Assembly: GCA_030765045.1 (NCBI GenBank)
Contig: CM060970.1
Span: 50,851,576-50,915,575, forward strand
Length of the DNA: 64,000 nucleotides
Direction of reading: 5' to 3'
DNA from: Tenodera sinensis
Lineage: Eukaryota > Arthropoda > Insecta > Mantodea > Mantidae
Every line of letters begins with the position of its first letter. Within the stretch, counting starts at the first letter, position 1. This document shows, piece after piece, positions 11,250-23,160 of the stretch. The notes beneath the pieces were generated by a model, which saw nothing but the letters and a program-made list of their open reading frames with translations, searched no databases and was not told where the DNA came from. The position numbers and the translations under genes are program-made.

Positions 11250-12680
11250 AGAAACTTTTATTGTTTCTTCAACAATAATTATATTATATATAATAGATTT
11301 ATCCCTTTAAAAGTCATTGATTTAGTCTTGGCTGTTGAAATCTTTTAAGCTCTATTTCTGTTTCAGGTTATCAACACTTTACTGTAAACCATCTTATGTT
11401 TCATCTTTACGAAATAAGTTCGGTTTATTTTACGAAAATCAGTAGTGGTAGTAGTAATAATAATAATGTCCCCTGACCACGCTATGAGTGCTATGCAGGG
11501 TTAGGTTTGTGATGGGGCTGTCACCTTTAAGTTTCAAACCTAACTTCCCTTATTATCAACTCCATAAGGGAGGTTGCTCCCTCTGCTCTCCTCACCAATC
11601 TCACTTCTCTTCAATTGATGCCTCAGGGACCATCGAAGTCTTTACCCGTGATAGTGAGATAGATAAATAACTGCAATCAATAATTTCCGTATTTAAAATG
11701 TATAATTTAAGAAGCAAGGATTACATTTGGTGGTGAGAAAAGGTCATTTGCCAACTTCCGTGTTAGTATAAAGTACTTCAGTGAAGGTAATTAGGGTTCC
11801 AGTGAACTCATTCAGCCATAACTTCATTGGTCAAGGTTCGGATAGTCAATAATAAGTCAGAGTTACACTGCCAAGTTACGTAGACATAGTCTCAGAAAAT
11901 TAGAAAGGGAACAAGTGACTTAGAATTTAGAAAGTCGCCGAGGAGAACATTTTATACCATGGGCAAATGGGAAGCTTCGGTTTTAGTAAAGCTAAATAGT
12001 TAGGTAGCCATAGTAGGCGGGACTTAAGTTGATGAAAGGACGTGCATAATTTGTAAAATTGGCATAAAAATTCAAAAATAGTCTTTGTGGTCACTTTTGG
12101 AAACAATTTCACCGGCGGATTGTTTTATCAGTCTTGCCTATTGTTGTCTTCACAGCACTCAATTGGAACGCCATAGCGGAAGATAGTAAAAGAATCACGT
12201 TGCCATGGAACTTTAATTACTGTCACTGAGCTTAAGACATATGGATAACTAACTGCATTTGCTTCTCTGCTGCTGCATCAAACAACAAACTGAGTAAGTA
12301 TTATCTATTTCATAGTCATTTAAGGAGTGCGTATATTCTTTTACGGTTACCAAAGATAAGTTTTCTGTAACTTGGCAGAGATACTTAAGACTAATGGTTT
12401 TAATAAATAATTTTCAGGTTGAAAATGTAAAACGCCGGCAACTAAAAAGAGGAAATAATTCTTACAAAGTTTGTACTGCAGTTAGTTCTTAAACATCTCA
12501 GGACTGGCGCTATTAACAATGTATGTGGAGATTCTGAAGTATGATTGACATCGTAATGTTTATTTTCAATGATGAACTTCATCATTGGAGGCTAACTGAA
12601 AGACAGAAAAGCCTAATAAGATCTGATGGATGAATAGATTGATTATGGAGGAGTTTATGCATTTCACGTGTAGAGGAAAC
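11250..12680. other. Unassigned stretch before LINE relic L1
   Basis: A short TAATAATAATAATG run lies at about 11454-11466. No gene, RNA or named repeat was recognised. Confidence 0.4.
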
Positions 12681-12689
12681 TAATGATTT

Positions 12690-12904
12690 TGGAAAGGTTA
12701 AACATTGTAGATTCAGAGATTAAATTCCTGCAATGGTACGCACATGTTCAGCCTATGTCCCCGGAAAAGTGGCCTATTATTGGTCCCCTCCTGGACGTAA
12801 GAAGAAGAGACCTCCACGACTTACCTGGAGAGGGGTATAATGCAAACGAGAGATTTAGAAGACTACATGAGGGATCATGGAAAGACCGGCGCGGTTGGAG
12901 GTAG
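12690..12904 (+). pseudogene. LINE C-terminal relic (L1)
   Basis: A single open frame encodes QWYAHVQPM near residues 18-26, then EKWP, RRRDLHDLPGEGYN and a terminal WKDRRGWR. This is the order of the extreme C-terminus of insect endonuclease/reverse-transcriptase LINE proteins, which read about WYGHVQRM, ERWP, RRRRGRP and W-x-DRKGWR. The usual GRPR stretch is altered. Only about 70 residues survive and no reverse-transcriptase core is present upstream, as expected for a 5'-truncated copy. Which LINE clade it belongs to cannot be settled from this piece. Confidence 0.75.
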
Positions 12905-13492
12905 CGATTACAGGACAACCACTAGGAAGTGCGGAAGCCTTTAGAAGTAAGTAACTTCAGCATATATTAAGGTATATTGTGTTCTAAAGTCTAACATTTA
13001 TTAATGCTTAATTTGTCCCAGATTTTAGGAAGAATTTTAGATATACCATATATTGCTTAGAGGAATTTAGAAAATAGCAGCGTAACTACCACTGAAATCG
13101 GCTGCACTATGTTGCATATTATCCAATCACTTTATGTTCTTTTTACAGCAGTTTACACACAAAAAGTGAAGAGATGTGTAAATATTTTGGTTGATCGCTA
13201 TTAAGTGGGACAGGGGTGAACCAACTCAAAATTATACTCCAAAACGGGCGAGTTGATAGAATGGTTTGTTATCGATTATTCTCCGCGAATGCATATCCTG
13301 TCTTCACTCCCTCCGTAATCATAGCATAATGTACGTTATACCTCAAAGTAAATTGTGCTGGTAGCATATAGTTTGGAGTACAGGTTGGATAACATAAGTC
13401 TGCAAAAATGATGAAACGCAAGATAAATAATTTCAGTATAATTAATTTTGACTTCGCGGAAAATCAGCTGCGCAAAATTTAAAAATTTCGAG

Positions 13493-13607
13493 CTTTCGGC
13501 CATATGAAACATCATGGCAATCAACAGAAGTCTCAACCTTATGGGCCTCATAAGAAATCGATATGAAATAAACGGCCATCTCAAAGTCATGGCCTTCTTC
13601 AGGAAAC
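13493..13607 (-). other. Module P1: hammerhead-like CTGAAGA/GAAA motif, interrupted
   Basis: On the minus strand, CTGAAGA (13596-13602) is followed by a potential stem GGCCAT/ATGGCC. A second ATGGCC (13498-13503) is directly followed by GAAAGCTCGAAA. CTGANGA, a stem, then GAAA is the conserved core of hammerhead ribozymes, known in Penelope-like elements. Here about 70 bases separate the first ATGGCC from GAAA, so as it stands the motif is broken. The short CCTGAAGAAGGCCATG block recurs on the plus strand at 13652 and 13747. The ribozyme reading is an inference. Confidence 0.3.
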
Positions 13608-13651
13608 AGGAGGATGAAGGACCGCACGGAACACATCCACATGGTTAATTA

Positions 13652-13693
13652 GAGTTCCTGAAGAAGGCCATGGATTCTGTGGTGGCGTTTACT
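13652..13693 (+). repeat. Module P2: CCTGAAGAAGGCCATG repeat unit
   Basis: A plus-strand copy of the core of module P1, inverted relative to it. It carries GTTCCTGAAGAAGGCCATGG and then diverges. Flanking sequence is not shared beyond about 20 bases. Confidence 0.6.
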
Positions 13694-13746
13694 TTTACAA
13701 ATAAGTTCCAGAAGCCTTGCAAGCTCGCCGTTTAAATATAATCAAT

Positions 13747-13790
13747 GATTCCTGAAGAAGGCCATGATTTTGAGATGGCTGTTTATTTAT
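13747..13790 (+). repeat. Module P3: CCTGAAGAAGGCCATG repeat unit
   Basis: A plus-strand copy matching P1 over roughly 40 bases, from TTCCTGAAGAAGGCCATGAT to GAGATGGCTGTTTATTT. P1 and P3 therefore form an inverted pair about 150 bases apart, with P2 between them. Confidence 0.7.
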
Positions 13791-14712
13791 TATTCAGTTC
13801 ATTCAAGCCTCCCCCGGATCTCTACGGCAGGACACCACAAAATAACAACCCATTTGTCCAAAACATAGACACCAACGACATAGACGGTCTCAGATACAAA
13901 CAACCCTATTTAACAGGTTCCTCACCAACCCCACCTCAGCCGTAGATGTAGCAGTCTACCCCTACAGATATTCCAACCACTGTTTCAGCTCCAGCTGTGA
14001 CAGACTCCTAGAACCGACCTCATAATCCTTCAGGCATCACATGAGGACCATCCTCGCAACACAAGGTCAACACACAGAGCTGCAAAGTTCACAAAACCAA
14101 AGCAGAAACGTCGAAGGTACAGTAAAACAATATTTCCTTTAACACGGGACGCATACACTTCAGGTAAGAGCCCGCTCCAGGTAAGTCACAACAGATCTAG
14201 CACTCCCACTATCGTATTCAGAAACAAGATTTAACGACGATGATTAATTAGAGCTCCGCGGGTTACCAGTCGTGTAATATAAATTTAAAGTTCCTATCTA
14301 TGTCTTCCCACATTGGCAAGGAATTTTGTGGTCACCAGGTACTGCTGGCAGGAATATCGTTTTAATGTCCACGCAATGTTATTCGAGACCGTACTGTAGT
14401 TGCAGATAAATGTCTTTTCTCCGTGGAGCGATTTCTGTTATTCTTAACTCTCGAGCGTGCTTGATGGATGTGTTTGTTTAACAATTCCTTTTTAAGGTGT
14501 TTATCAAATTATTCATACGTAATTTATTTATAACTGGTCTTTGTCCGAAATTTCATAAGCTCGATGAGACAAGGTGATGACGATTTTCTTCTGGATCAGA
14601 TGGTGAGGACCACGTGCATCAGGATAACTACCTGTACCTTTATTACACGGCAGGTAAGTAAGCAGCTCTAAGTACTAACGCATTCATTGCACTAACAAGC
14701 ACCCCTTGCTCT

Positions 14713-14826
14713 AGCATGGTTCACGTCGTTAGCCTAACAGCCTGTGCATGGGGAGACGATGTAGCCTCTGTGGAGATCGTCACCAGGGTCGGCGGGTGTG
14801 GGGGCCTTCCCTAAAAAATATTAAAC
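14713..14826 (+). repeat. Repeat H copy 2
   Basis: Second copy of the block at 410-518, with GAGACGATGTAGCCTCTGTG, GGTCGGCGGGTGTGGG and a terminal CCCTAAAAAA. It directly abuts family A copy A4. Confidence 0.55.
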
Positions 14827-14830
14827 ACAA

Positions 14831-15475
14831 ATAAAGCGAAATTTCACCAGAAACACACGTTTTGAGACCTCTTGAATACAATCCGCCCAAAAAGGAAGTA
14901 TTATTAGAAAAAAAGATACATCAGAGAGAGAGAATAATATTATAACTTTAAAGTATTTATCTTCTAACACTCAAACACTAAAATTTCTCTATCCCAGATT
15001 ATCTTTTATATAAACGTTTTTTTTTTGATACTTTGATTTTCTCAATGGTTGTAACAATTTTGATTTTATTATTATATATTTAAGATGTCTAATAAAAGGT
15101 ATATCTTGAATTTTCTCTGAATGACCTCAGAAGTGCTCCTCATTCTGGGCGACTTTTGCACAACTGCTAAACCGTTAGAGACAGATAGGCTTGCTGCACG
15201 TTAAATGTGGAATACACACATTAGAACACACGTCAAATACGTTTTTTTTGGAGTGAACCGTTTCAGAAATATTTCTTGTTACTTGTGTGAATTTTCCAAT
15301 ACCTATTTTGCTCTCAAATGGGACTTATTTATGTATTTTTATGTCTAGAACATGCAAAGAAAAATTGATGTCAAAACCATTAAATAGCGACCGGTCTTAA
15401 AATAGTTGACTATCGCTTAGGCATACTGCATATATTCCCCTTTTCTCGTTTTGCCTACAAAGAAACGTAATGCCT
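14831..15475 (+). mobile_element. Family A copy A4
   Basis: It begins inside the start block (GAAATTTCACCAGAAACACA, GTTTTGAGACC) and has a short GA run at the internal site (about 14917-14931). It continues through the CTCCTCATTCTGGGCGAC and GAGTGAACCGTTTCAGAAAT body blocks to TATCGCTTAGGCATACTG. Both termini are missing. It is the CATTCTGGG subtype. Confidence 0.65.
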
Positions 15476-15534
15476 ACGAATGTATATTGGATTAATATGA
15501 AATGCATGGCATAAGATTTTTAAGATTAGTTTGT

Positions 15535-16072
15535 ATAGCTATGGAAAAAGTGATTGAGCACATTAGAAGAGCAGAATACTTGGAAGTACCACGTCGGGTT
15601 GTAGCGCGGTTTATACAAGTAAAAATTTCCAACATACAGCTGCGTTTATTGATAGTCTCTCTTTTATATGTTATCACTAAGCTTCGGCGCCGGTTGCATA
15701 TTGTATGCATTCAAGTTATGATTGCGGGGAGGTTTTCTACCGCCCCTACCTAACGGGGTAGGTTGGGTAGTGGCGGTACAGTAGCATCGCTTAACAAACA
15801 GGTTACTGTAGCGGTGTGTCACGCTCCCTTTCCTACCTCCTCTACTGTCAACAAACAAGTAGAAACGGGTATAGTAAAGTAACTCTCAACCTAACGTCGT
15901 TTGCAACCGCGACCGAAGCCTATTTATCACTGTCGGACACATCTATGTATGTGTTGCTCAGTTGCAAGTTGGAAATATTGAATTGTGTAAACCGCGCTGC
16001 AACCTGACGTGGTACTTAGAAATATCCTGCTCTCCTAAACCGCTCAATCGTTTTTCCCTGGCTGTAGAAGAA
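15535..16072. repeat. Fold-back element: inverted copies of repeat F
   Basis: Repeat F on the minus strand at about 15535-15640 and on the plus strand at 15957-16072 can pair over some 105 bases, with shared blocks AAACCGCGCT, GACGTGGTACTT, TCTGCTCT and CGCTCAAT. The roughly 315-base spacer contains a further hairpin at 15738-15780, closed by TACCGCC and GGCGGTA. A third, single copy of repeat F is at 19444-19560. Two opposed insertions or a true fold-back transposon are both possible. No target-site duplication was seen. Confidence 0.65.
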
Positions 16073-16109
16073 TGACTGGAGAGAGGCATGCGAGTGCACG
16101 TATTAGATT

Positions 16110-17430
16110 TTTAAAAATAAGTTGTTTAGTAATGGGTAAACAAAGTCATGTGAATATAGAAACTTTTTATTAACAATTAATTCAAAATAGTAAAGCATGT
16201 GTGCAAAACAGCGCGCAATACACGTATATGTAATGCATAACATTATCTCGGAAATAGAACATACTCGACTTGTGTCGTTCTCTCAAAACTATATTTCGCT
16301 TCTGTAATATACTACATCAAATGCTTTTAAACCCATAGAAAAGACAACAAAATATTAGTTAGATATTTCATTAAAAGTACCTCCCTTTTTACCCTGATGA
16401 GGAAAATTATTTCACTTATGTGATCTACTAAACTCTGGCCTTCAGTAACCATAAAATCTCGTATTAAAAACATAAGTTGCCATTAAAGAGCATGGTTTTA
16501 TACTTTGTCTGTAGAAGCAAAACCTAATTACAACTCCCTGTCTCTTCAAGTTAGGATACAGAATTTTCAATTGTAATGTAAAGTGATGACTGGTTTCAAT
16601 TGCAAAGCTTAATTTTCGCTCACAGAGCCATTTAAAGTTTCAAGACTTCCTTTTCGTATAAAAACCCAAGAACACGCGCTTATCTTACATTTGTGCATTA
16701 AAAAATAGTCCATCCGATACAGTTTTTTATCAATCTTGTTCACATTTTTAGCACAAACTCAAATTGGCATGTGATTTTTGCTACACTTTTAAGTTGCTCC
16801 AGATGATATAATTCGACCACTGAGGATAAATTGTTTAAAAAACTATATTTAAAGGTTTAAACATTTTTTTTTCAGAGACATCCAGAATAGTGGTCAGTTT
16901 TGTACATTAGTATTTAAATAATATGGGAGATTTTTAATATTTTCAAAATCTAGATTTCTAATCTATGTGGAACATCTGATTTAATTTACTAATTAAAATA
17001 AAATATTTTCTCCAAAAATGTTGTTACAATTGAGAATTAGTTATTGCTAAACACACATTGTCTCTTAAGTGCTACGCAAGCACTACACTTCAGACACGTT
17101 CAGTTAAGGGGATGGTCCAGTACTACCTGGCCGGATCAGTAGCGCCAGTCCCTCCGCGGCAGGTAATTAGGTTCCCTGCCTCAGTAACGGTTTTAATGTG
17201 TATATTCATGTGGCTTTCGCTATCTTCTCGTGTACAAACTATTCAACACGCTTATTCTTTTACCTACGTCATGATAAACGACGTAGGCCGAAATGGTTTT
17301 ATTTCATATTCCTTGTAAATACAATGGGAATAGAAGAATAAGTAGGCCTAAACATACTCCAATATTTTAAGAACTGGTCACTATGTAATGGTTTTCACAT
17401 TCATATCCCTTTTTAGGCCAGGACATAAAA
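16110..17430. other. Unassigned AT-rich stretch
   Basis: No gene or named repeat recognised. The frame at 17058-17318 has no family resemblance. Confidence 0.4.
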
Positions 17431-17527
17431 ATTAAACGCCTAAAGACCTGCTATTTCAGTATAAGTAGTTTAAAATTCATACCAATAACAAGACATATCT
17501 TGGAAATGCTTATCTTCATAAAAGTTA

Positions 17528-17620
17528 TGAGTGAGAGAGTTTGTGAGTCAGTCAGTCAGTGAGTGGAGTGAGTCAGTGAGTGGAGTGTGTGGAATGAGTC
17601 AGTGAGTGAGTGAATGAGTT
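17528..17620. repeat. GAGT/CAGT simple repeat
   Basis: An imperfect tandem array of GAGT, CAGT and GAGTG units, including GAGTCAGTGAGTGGAGTG repeats. It lies within the interrupted family A copy but not at that family's usual internal microsatellite site. Confidence 0.85.
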
Positions 17621-17789
17621 CAAGTACCCGCCCACAACGAGGTCATTTGAGCCCGAAAAAAATATAAATTATTAAATTTGCTTTAATGCACATTTCTTGT
17701 CCCTAAGATTATATCTATCTAGGACTCCAAAGGCGCGAGATTTCTCTTTCAGGATAAGGGAAAACCCCGGAAAAAAGGCTTATTTGGAC

Positions 17790-17880
17790 AACTTACCATA
17801 ACCGAGATTCTAACTCGGGAACTCTTGAGTATGAGGCAGACCCGCTGTCCCCACACCACAGAGGTGGCTATGGTATTTCA
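17790..17880 (-). repeat. tRNA-like fragment
   Basis: On the minus strand, an A-box-like CTCTGTGGTGTGGG and a B-box-like GAGTTAGAATCTCGG lie about 40 bases apart. It is probably an old SINE head. No matching body was identified. Confidence 0.4.
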
Positions 17881-18879
17881 ATCAAAACCTTTAAATATAC
17901 CAAACCTGAATACAGAGTTTAGCATATCATCGAGTTTTCGGTTCTGAGTTATGCTGTTCAAAAGGCCCACCAACCTTTTCCTAAAAATGCTTTGTTGGAT
18001 CCGAGGGACCTCAAAACGTGTATTTCTAGTGAAATCTCTGATTCAATTTTTTGAATGGAACGCAATACCTTCTCTACCTACTATGTAGGTGGTAGAGAAA
18101 GTAAAATTACCTGTGTGAAATTTAGAACACGCTTATAATTCTATAAAATGCAATAAAATGTAGAAAATATTTTTTCTTAAGAGCTGAGTTTAGAAATTTT
18201 CTGCTACGGATACTCTTTCACAATGTGCTCATGATGGGCTACATCAAGACTGTAACACCTCCTCACTTCTCTCCCGGGTAGGAAATGCATGCAAATGGCT
18301 TATGGGTTCAACAAACAGGTAACAAAGATGAAGCGCTGGGAGAGAAGCTGAACTGTTATTTATGAACAGACGACAGGCTCACTGATGCCAGCTGTAGATG
18401 CCTGTTTATTTCATGATTTATTTGCTACAATTTTTAATGGCAATGTTGTATAAAATGTCATTGTATTACTCTAACATCTGCAGATAAAAGTGCTGGAAGA
18501 AGAGGTTTGGGAGACTAGGACTAATTAAACTAAAAGTGTGTATAACAACTACTTTGAAGTTCAATTAGTCCTATGCTCCCTAACCATATTTTTTACTTCA
18601 AATGGTTCGCTGAGTGATAGTTTTCCCCTCATTGTTAAAATAATATCTCGAGCATTTCAAACAATTAATTATCTCACATAATGTATGGCTCCAAACTTCT
18701 GTTCTGTAGCTGAAAGCAAAGCGCATGCGTGGGGTGAGGTATCCATTCCATGAAATTTGATATTTTAAAGGTTTCGTGGTTAAGTTATCTCTCTTCAAGT
18801 ATGTTAATATTAAACAACTCTTCATTCTCTTTGTTGATTCGAACCTTATTTGTTGAATCTTTTTAATTTTCTTACTGAT

Positions 18880-19420
<541 letters not shown>

Positions 19421-19443
19421 CAACGTATAGAACAGAAATTACC

Positions 19444-19560
19444 AACAAACTCAGCTGCATGTTGGAATTGTTGACTCGTGTAAACCGCGTTGCACACATG
19501 GAACTTGGAAATATTCTGCTCTCCAAATAAGCTCAAAATTTTTCCATGGCTATAGGTGGG
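19444..19560 (+). repeat. Repeat F, third copy
   Basis: Matches the right arm of the fold-back at 15957-16072, with shared CAGCTGCATGTTGGAA, GTGTAAACCGCGTTGCA, CTTGGAAATATTCTGCTCTC and TTCCATGGCTATAG. It follows the truncated end of family A copy A6. Confidence 0.65.
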
Positions 19561-19599
19561 AATGTGTTATAGAGGAAACAACTTATCGCCAGATTCCAA

Positions 19600-21047
19600 G
19601 AATTCAATATGGCCGACATTAAATTAAACTGCAGACGACATTACGCCATAAAGCAGTACTGCCAACGTACATAATAAAAGCATTATTTCTAACCTCAAAT
19701 ATAACAGAGTTAAAGTAACATGCTTTCAAACGATAATAATGCTTGAACGTCGTTGCCAAACAACACATGAAGATAGACAACTTTGGTAAATCTTGTTTTG
19801 CAATAAGAATTTTGGGTAAAATCACTCGAATGCTAAAATGTTATGCAGTACTGCGTTGCGAACACAAAACTAATAGTAACTATAACTGCATATGCTGCTC
19901 TAAAACAATTAAAGACAACATCACGCAAACACGAGCAATACAATGGCGTCTAAACAGACTTCTTTTAAAATCTATCGGTTGGCTTCTCTGCAACGTCTTC
20001 AAAAACAAGGACTTCTGTGGTAACATATCGGCTGCAATAACACCAACTATGGCCATAGCTTTACCACGGTCACGAACAGTTGCCGGTACTAATGCAACTT
20101 TACAGATGGAATATCACCAAATGTAACCAGATCATGCCATTATGGGGGAAAACGTCCAGTTGGTTTTGGTGGAATAACAAAACCTGTTTTGATGTCATAA
20201 ACCCCACAATGTCCGCCACTTTTGAAGTCATTTTCTCAGTTTGCATCAAGTTTTATGCCATTCATTGTCTTTCTGCCTCGTCTGCTCAGTCTTACCTTGT
20301 ATCTCTGGGTATGCATTGGTCTTGTGTATAAAGACAATTGGCTGATTTAATTTAATTTTTGTTAACACTTTTTGAAAAGAAAGGTCAATAGAGTAGCCGA
20401 CTATTGATTTTAAAAGAATTAAGTTCACCTTTCTTATACAATCGGAAGTTTAACCTGCAGTAAATTGAAGCTTTACGCGGCAACTTTCGTAGCGTTAGCT
20501 GCCAATTCTTTTTGTCTAAAGCACGTCACAGTGCAAATTTGATCAAGCATAAAATCACGTTCGAATGACGTGGTAATCACCAGGGAAGTAATTCTGCGTT
20601 CTGTTTCAAATTCAAGAGAAAGCCGATTTGGTTTGAATCCACAGCTTCTCAATATAAGCACCATCTACATGAATAAGTTCGTATACGTGGACAGATGTTA
20701 AAATTACCGTATATATCCACGCTACGCTAGTTAGCCTCAGACATCTTTAACGTTACATTTCTAGTTCCAAGAACTCCTACATATGTTACTCAACAAGGGT
20801 AGTTAAGCATCCTAACAAGTTTCCCAGAACCCTTACGGCTAATGCATTCGCTACCTGGTTGCGTTTACTAATTATTTCTCAGAACATTAATTGCTATGAC
20901 CTATTTCTCTTGACAATTTGCTAACTTTGGATTTTAACATTTTAAAATAGTTTCAGTTGTATACATTATTTACTGTGATTATTTGTTACCTCATGTTTTA
21001 GTTAATTTATTTCTTCCCAGTAATAATTACGGCATCAATTTTAAATA
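19600..21047. other. Unassigned stretch with a 127-codon open frame
   Basis: The frame at 19743-20126 (plus) is open for 127 codons but shows no domain, no family resemblance and no splice context that I can support. I treat it as chance. The rest is AT-rich with no recognised repeat. Confidence 0.4.
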
Positions 21048-21834
21048 TCTGATGTGCTGCACTCACATGACTTTCTCTACTCTTCTATAAACCATTGTTA
21101 CAAATTCTTATTCCTACGTCATCTTCGTGTTAGATGAGATAAACACTTGCAGAAATTATCTTATTGCTTATTTCCTTGAAGGTGCAAGGGGAATATGAGG
21201 ATACAGCAGGCTTTGAGCAATATGTGAATATTTTAAAGATTTAAGATACCGTTCTCTTTGCACGGCTAAGATATCAAAAAGTGAATAAACATCTTCCATT
21301 TGACGAAAGTTTAAATGTTCCAAACTCACACAAATAACAAGGAATATCTCCGAAATGGTTCACTGTACAAAAAGGTTTATTTGGACATGAATTGTGTTTT
21401 AGCAAAATCTACATTTTTATAGTATTAAGATTTAGTCTACCTCTGACGGTTTACCGGTTATGCAAAAGACATCAATGGTAAACAGGACTACTTGGGCTAT
21501 AGCTTTCAAATTCAAGATATTTCCACTCATTTGCCATAAAAGTGTATTAAATGTGTTATAAATATGTTAATAAAAGTCGTTAGTTATTTTTGAGAAAATA
21601 AAAATGTTCGAAAAAATATTCTATATAAAGGGCAGTTTAGGATGGAGGGAATTTCTTTAACTTAAATGCCAACATTAAGCTATTCACAGACAGACACCCA
21701 CCCACAAACGCGGACTTTCTCTATTTTTTTAATTCAAGGAGCCTCAAAAGGGTATATTTCAGGTGAAATCAGGACATCAAATTTTTGGGTCGAATACAAT
21801 AGTTCCCCTACTTACCATATGCAGTAGAAAAAGT
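21048..21834 (-). mobile_element. Family A copy A7, near complete
   Basis: Hairpin end TCTGATGTGCTGCACTCACA then TGACTTTCTCTACTCTTC at the left, and TTCCCCTACTTACC plus GCAGTAGAAAAAGTAAAA at the right. The internal site is a short CAGACAGACACCCACCCAC tract. It is a TTTACTCTGG-related (ATCAATGGTAAACAGG) subtype. Confidence 0.75.
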
Positions 21835-22263
21835 AAAAAAGAAGTACGTAAAAGTGTTAAGTATTGAAGAATGACACGTTATATAGTCCGTTCTTTTGGA
21901 AAATTATCATTCCATACATCATTTGACAGCATTGATTAAACGGCTTGCTCTATTAATTTTCCCATACGGGCACCTTTAGTTATGGGTGGTTAGTAACAGA
22001 TGACTTCAGAGCACTTCCTGAGTGAAGTGGTGTAGTGAAGCGTAGTGCGGTGGTTAATATCCCGATTAGATATGAGTCCTGCAAGGGGAGTTTGCAAACT
22101 CTGTTTGCCTTTTGGTCCCATTAGTATTTAAAAACTTGTTTGCTGGTCGTGCTGATCCATCAGGTAGTTCATATGGTCCACATGCCCTGTTCAGTGATCC
22201 AATTCACACTCCCTCTCTGAAAGTGACCAAGAATATGTATAGGTATTCAGTTTTACTATCTCT

Positions 22264-22346
22264 ACTGGTAAGTACGGGAAGTATTGCATTCCATCCAAAA
22301 ATTCGATGTCGAGGTTTCACCGAAAATATATGTTTTGAGGCTCCCT
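22264..22346 (+). mobile_element. Family A start-end fragment A8
   Basis: Only the first ~80 bases of the element remain (GGTAAGTACGGGAAGTATTG, ATTCGATGTCGAGGTTTCAC, TTTTGAGGCTCCCT). It faces an opposed fragment immediately downstream, forming the palindrome at 22294-22420. Confidence 0.8.
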
Positions 22347-22420
22347 GAATCCTGCTTTTTTGGATATAGGGAGCCTCAAAACATATATTTCCGGTGAAAT
22401 CTTGACATCGAATTTTTGGG
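22294..22420. repeat. Palindrome, 53-bp arms and 21-base loop
   Basis: Arms at 22294-22346 and 22368-22420 are near-perfect reverse complements made of the family A start block in opposite orientations. The loop is 21 bases. Transcripts across it could form a long hairpin. Confidence 0.85.
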
Positions 22421-22979
22421 CGGATAAAAGCAACTAAGTTTTCCGAAATTGACACACAAAACAAGTAATATCTCCGAAATGGTTCACTCTACAAAAAATG
22501 TATTGATACATAAATTGTGTATTCTAGCAAGATCTACATTTCTTGTACAGTAAGATCTCTTACGGTTTACGAGTTATTCAAAACTCATCCAGACTAAAGA
22601 GGACTACATAAGCTATAGCCAGAAAATTCATTTGTCATAAAAATATCTCAAACATATGGCTTTTTAATCAAAATCGTTAGAGCCATTTTCAAGAAAATCA
22701 AAATTTTCGAGAAATTGTCCATGTAAAGGGTAGTTTAGGGTGGGGCTATTTTTTTCAAAATCTTCGTGTCGCATTCTTAAAAGACAAACTTAAATACGAA
22801 CTTTGGTTTTTAACTGACTTTTCGTTTTTTAGTTATGCTTTCCACAGACTGACGCACAGACTGACAGACTGAAAATGCTTTTTTATGGATTCAAGGGGCC
22901 TCAAAACCTATTTCCGCTGAAATCTCGATATCGAACTTTAGGGTGGAATACAATACTTCCTCTACTTACGTAGAGTAAA
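22347..22979 (-). mobile_element. Family A copy A9, rearranged
   Basis: A short start block (to about 22425) is followed abruptly at about 22437 by the middle body (TTTTCCGAAATTGACACACA, then ATATCTCCGAAATGG). The element then continues to a second start end at 22979. The internal site is a GACA/CTGA tract (about 22847-22872). Two start blocks in one orientation imply a duplication or two overlapping insertions. Confidence 0.65.
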
Positions 22980-23019
22980 CAGGCAATCACGATCACTGAA
23001 CAAATTTGTGTCGCAGCAA

Positions 23020-23160
23020 CGCGTGCATCTCGCTTTCGGGAGGTCCCGGTTTGATCCCCGGTAACCGCGCAACGCTGACTGTTTTTCCGTGGTTGCCTCC
23101 AGTCACTTAGGCAAATGCAGGGTTTCATTTCACACTTTCTTTTCCTTCTCTTTCTCATTT
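23020..23160 (+). repeat. tRNA-like SINE, family E (copy 2)
   Basis: TTTCGGGAGGTCCCGGTTTG with a B box GGTTTGATCCCC is followed by ACTGTTTTTCCGTGGTTGCC and CACTTAGGCAAATGCAGGG, a tail type I associate with arthropod SINEs from general knowledge. The head is related to 660-800. The A box is weak. Confidence 0.55.

Larger units (their letters stand above)
17430..18110 (-). mobile_element. Family A copy A5, interrupted
   Basis: The left part (about 17430-17510) carries the ATAACAAGACATATCTTGG block. The right part (17885-18110) carries GAGTTATGCTGTTC, GGGACCTCAAAACG and the start end with GTAGGTGGTAGAGAAAGT. Between them lie a GAGT-rich simple repeat and a tRNA-like fragment, so the copy was split by later insertions or rearrangement. 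Confidence 0.6.

Noticed and set aside
19743..20126. 127-codon open frame as a gene
   Set aside because: No domain, signal peptide or family resemblance; length is plausible by chance in sequence of this size.
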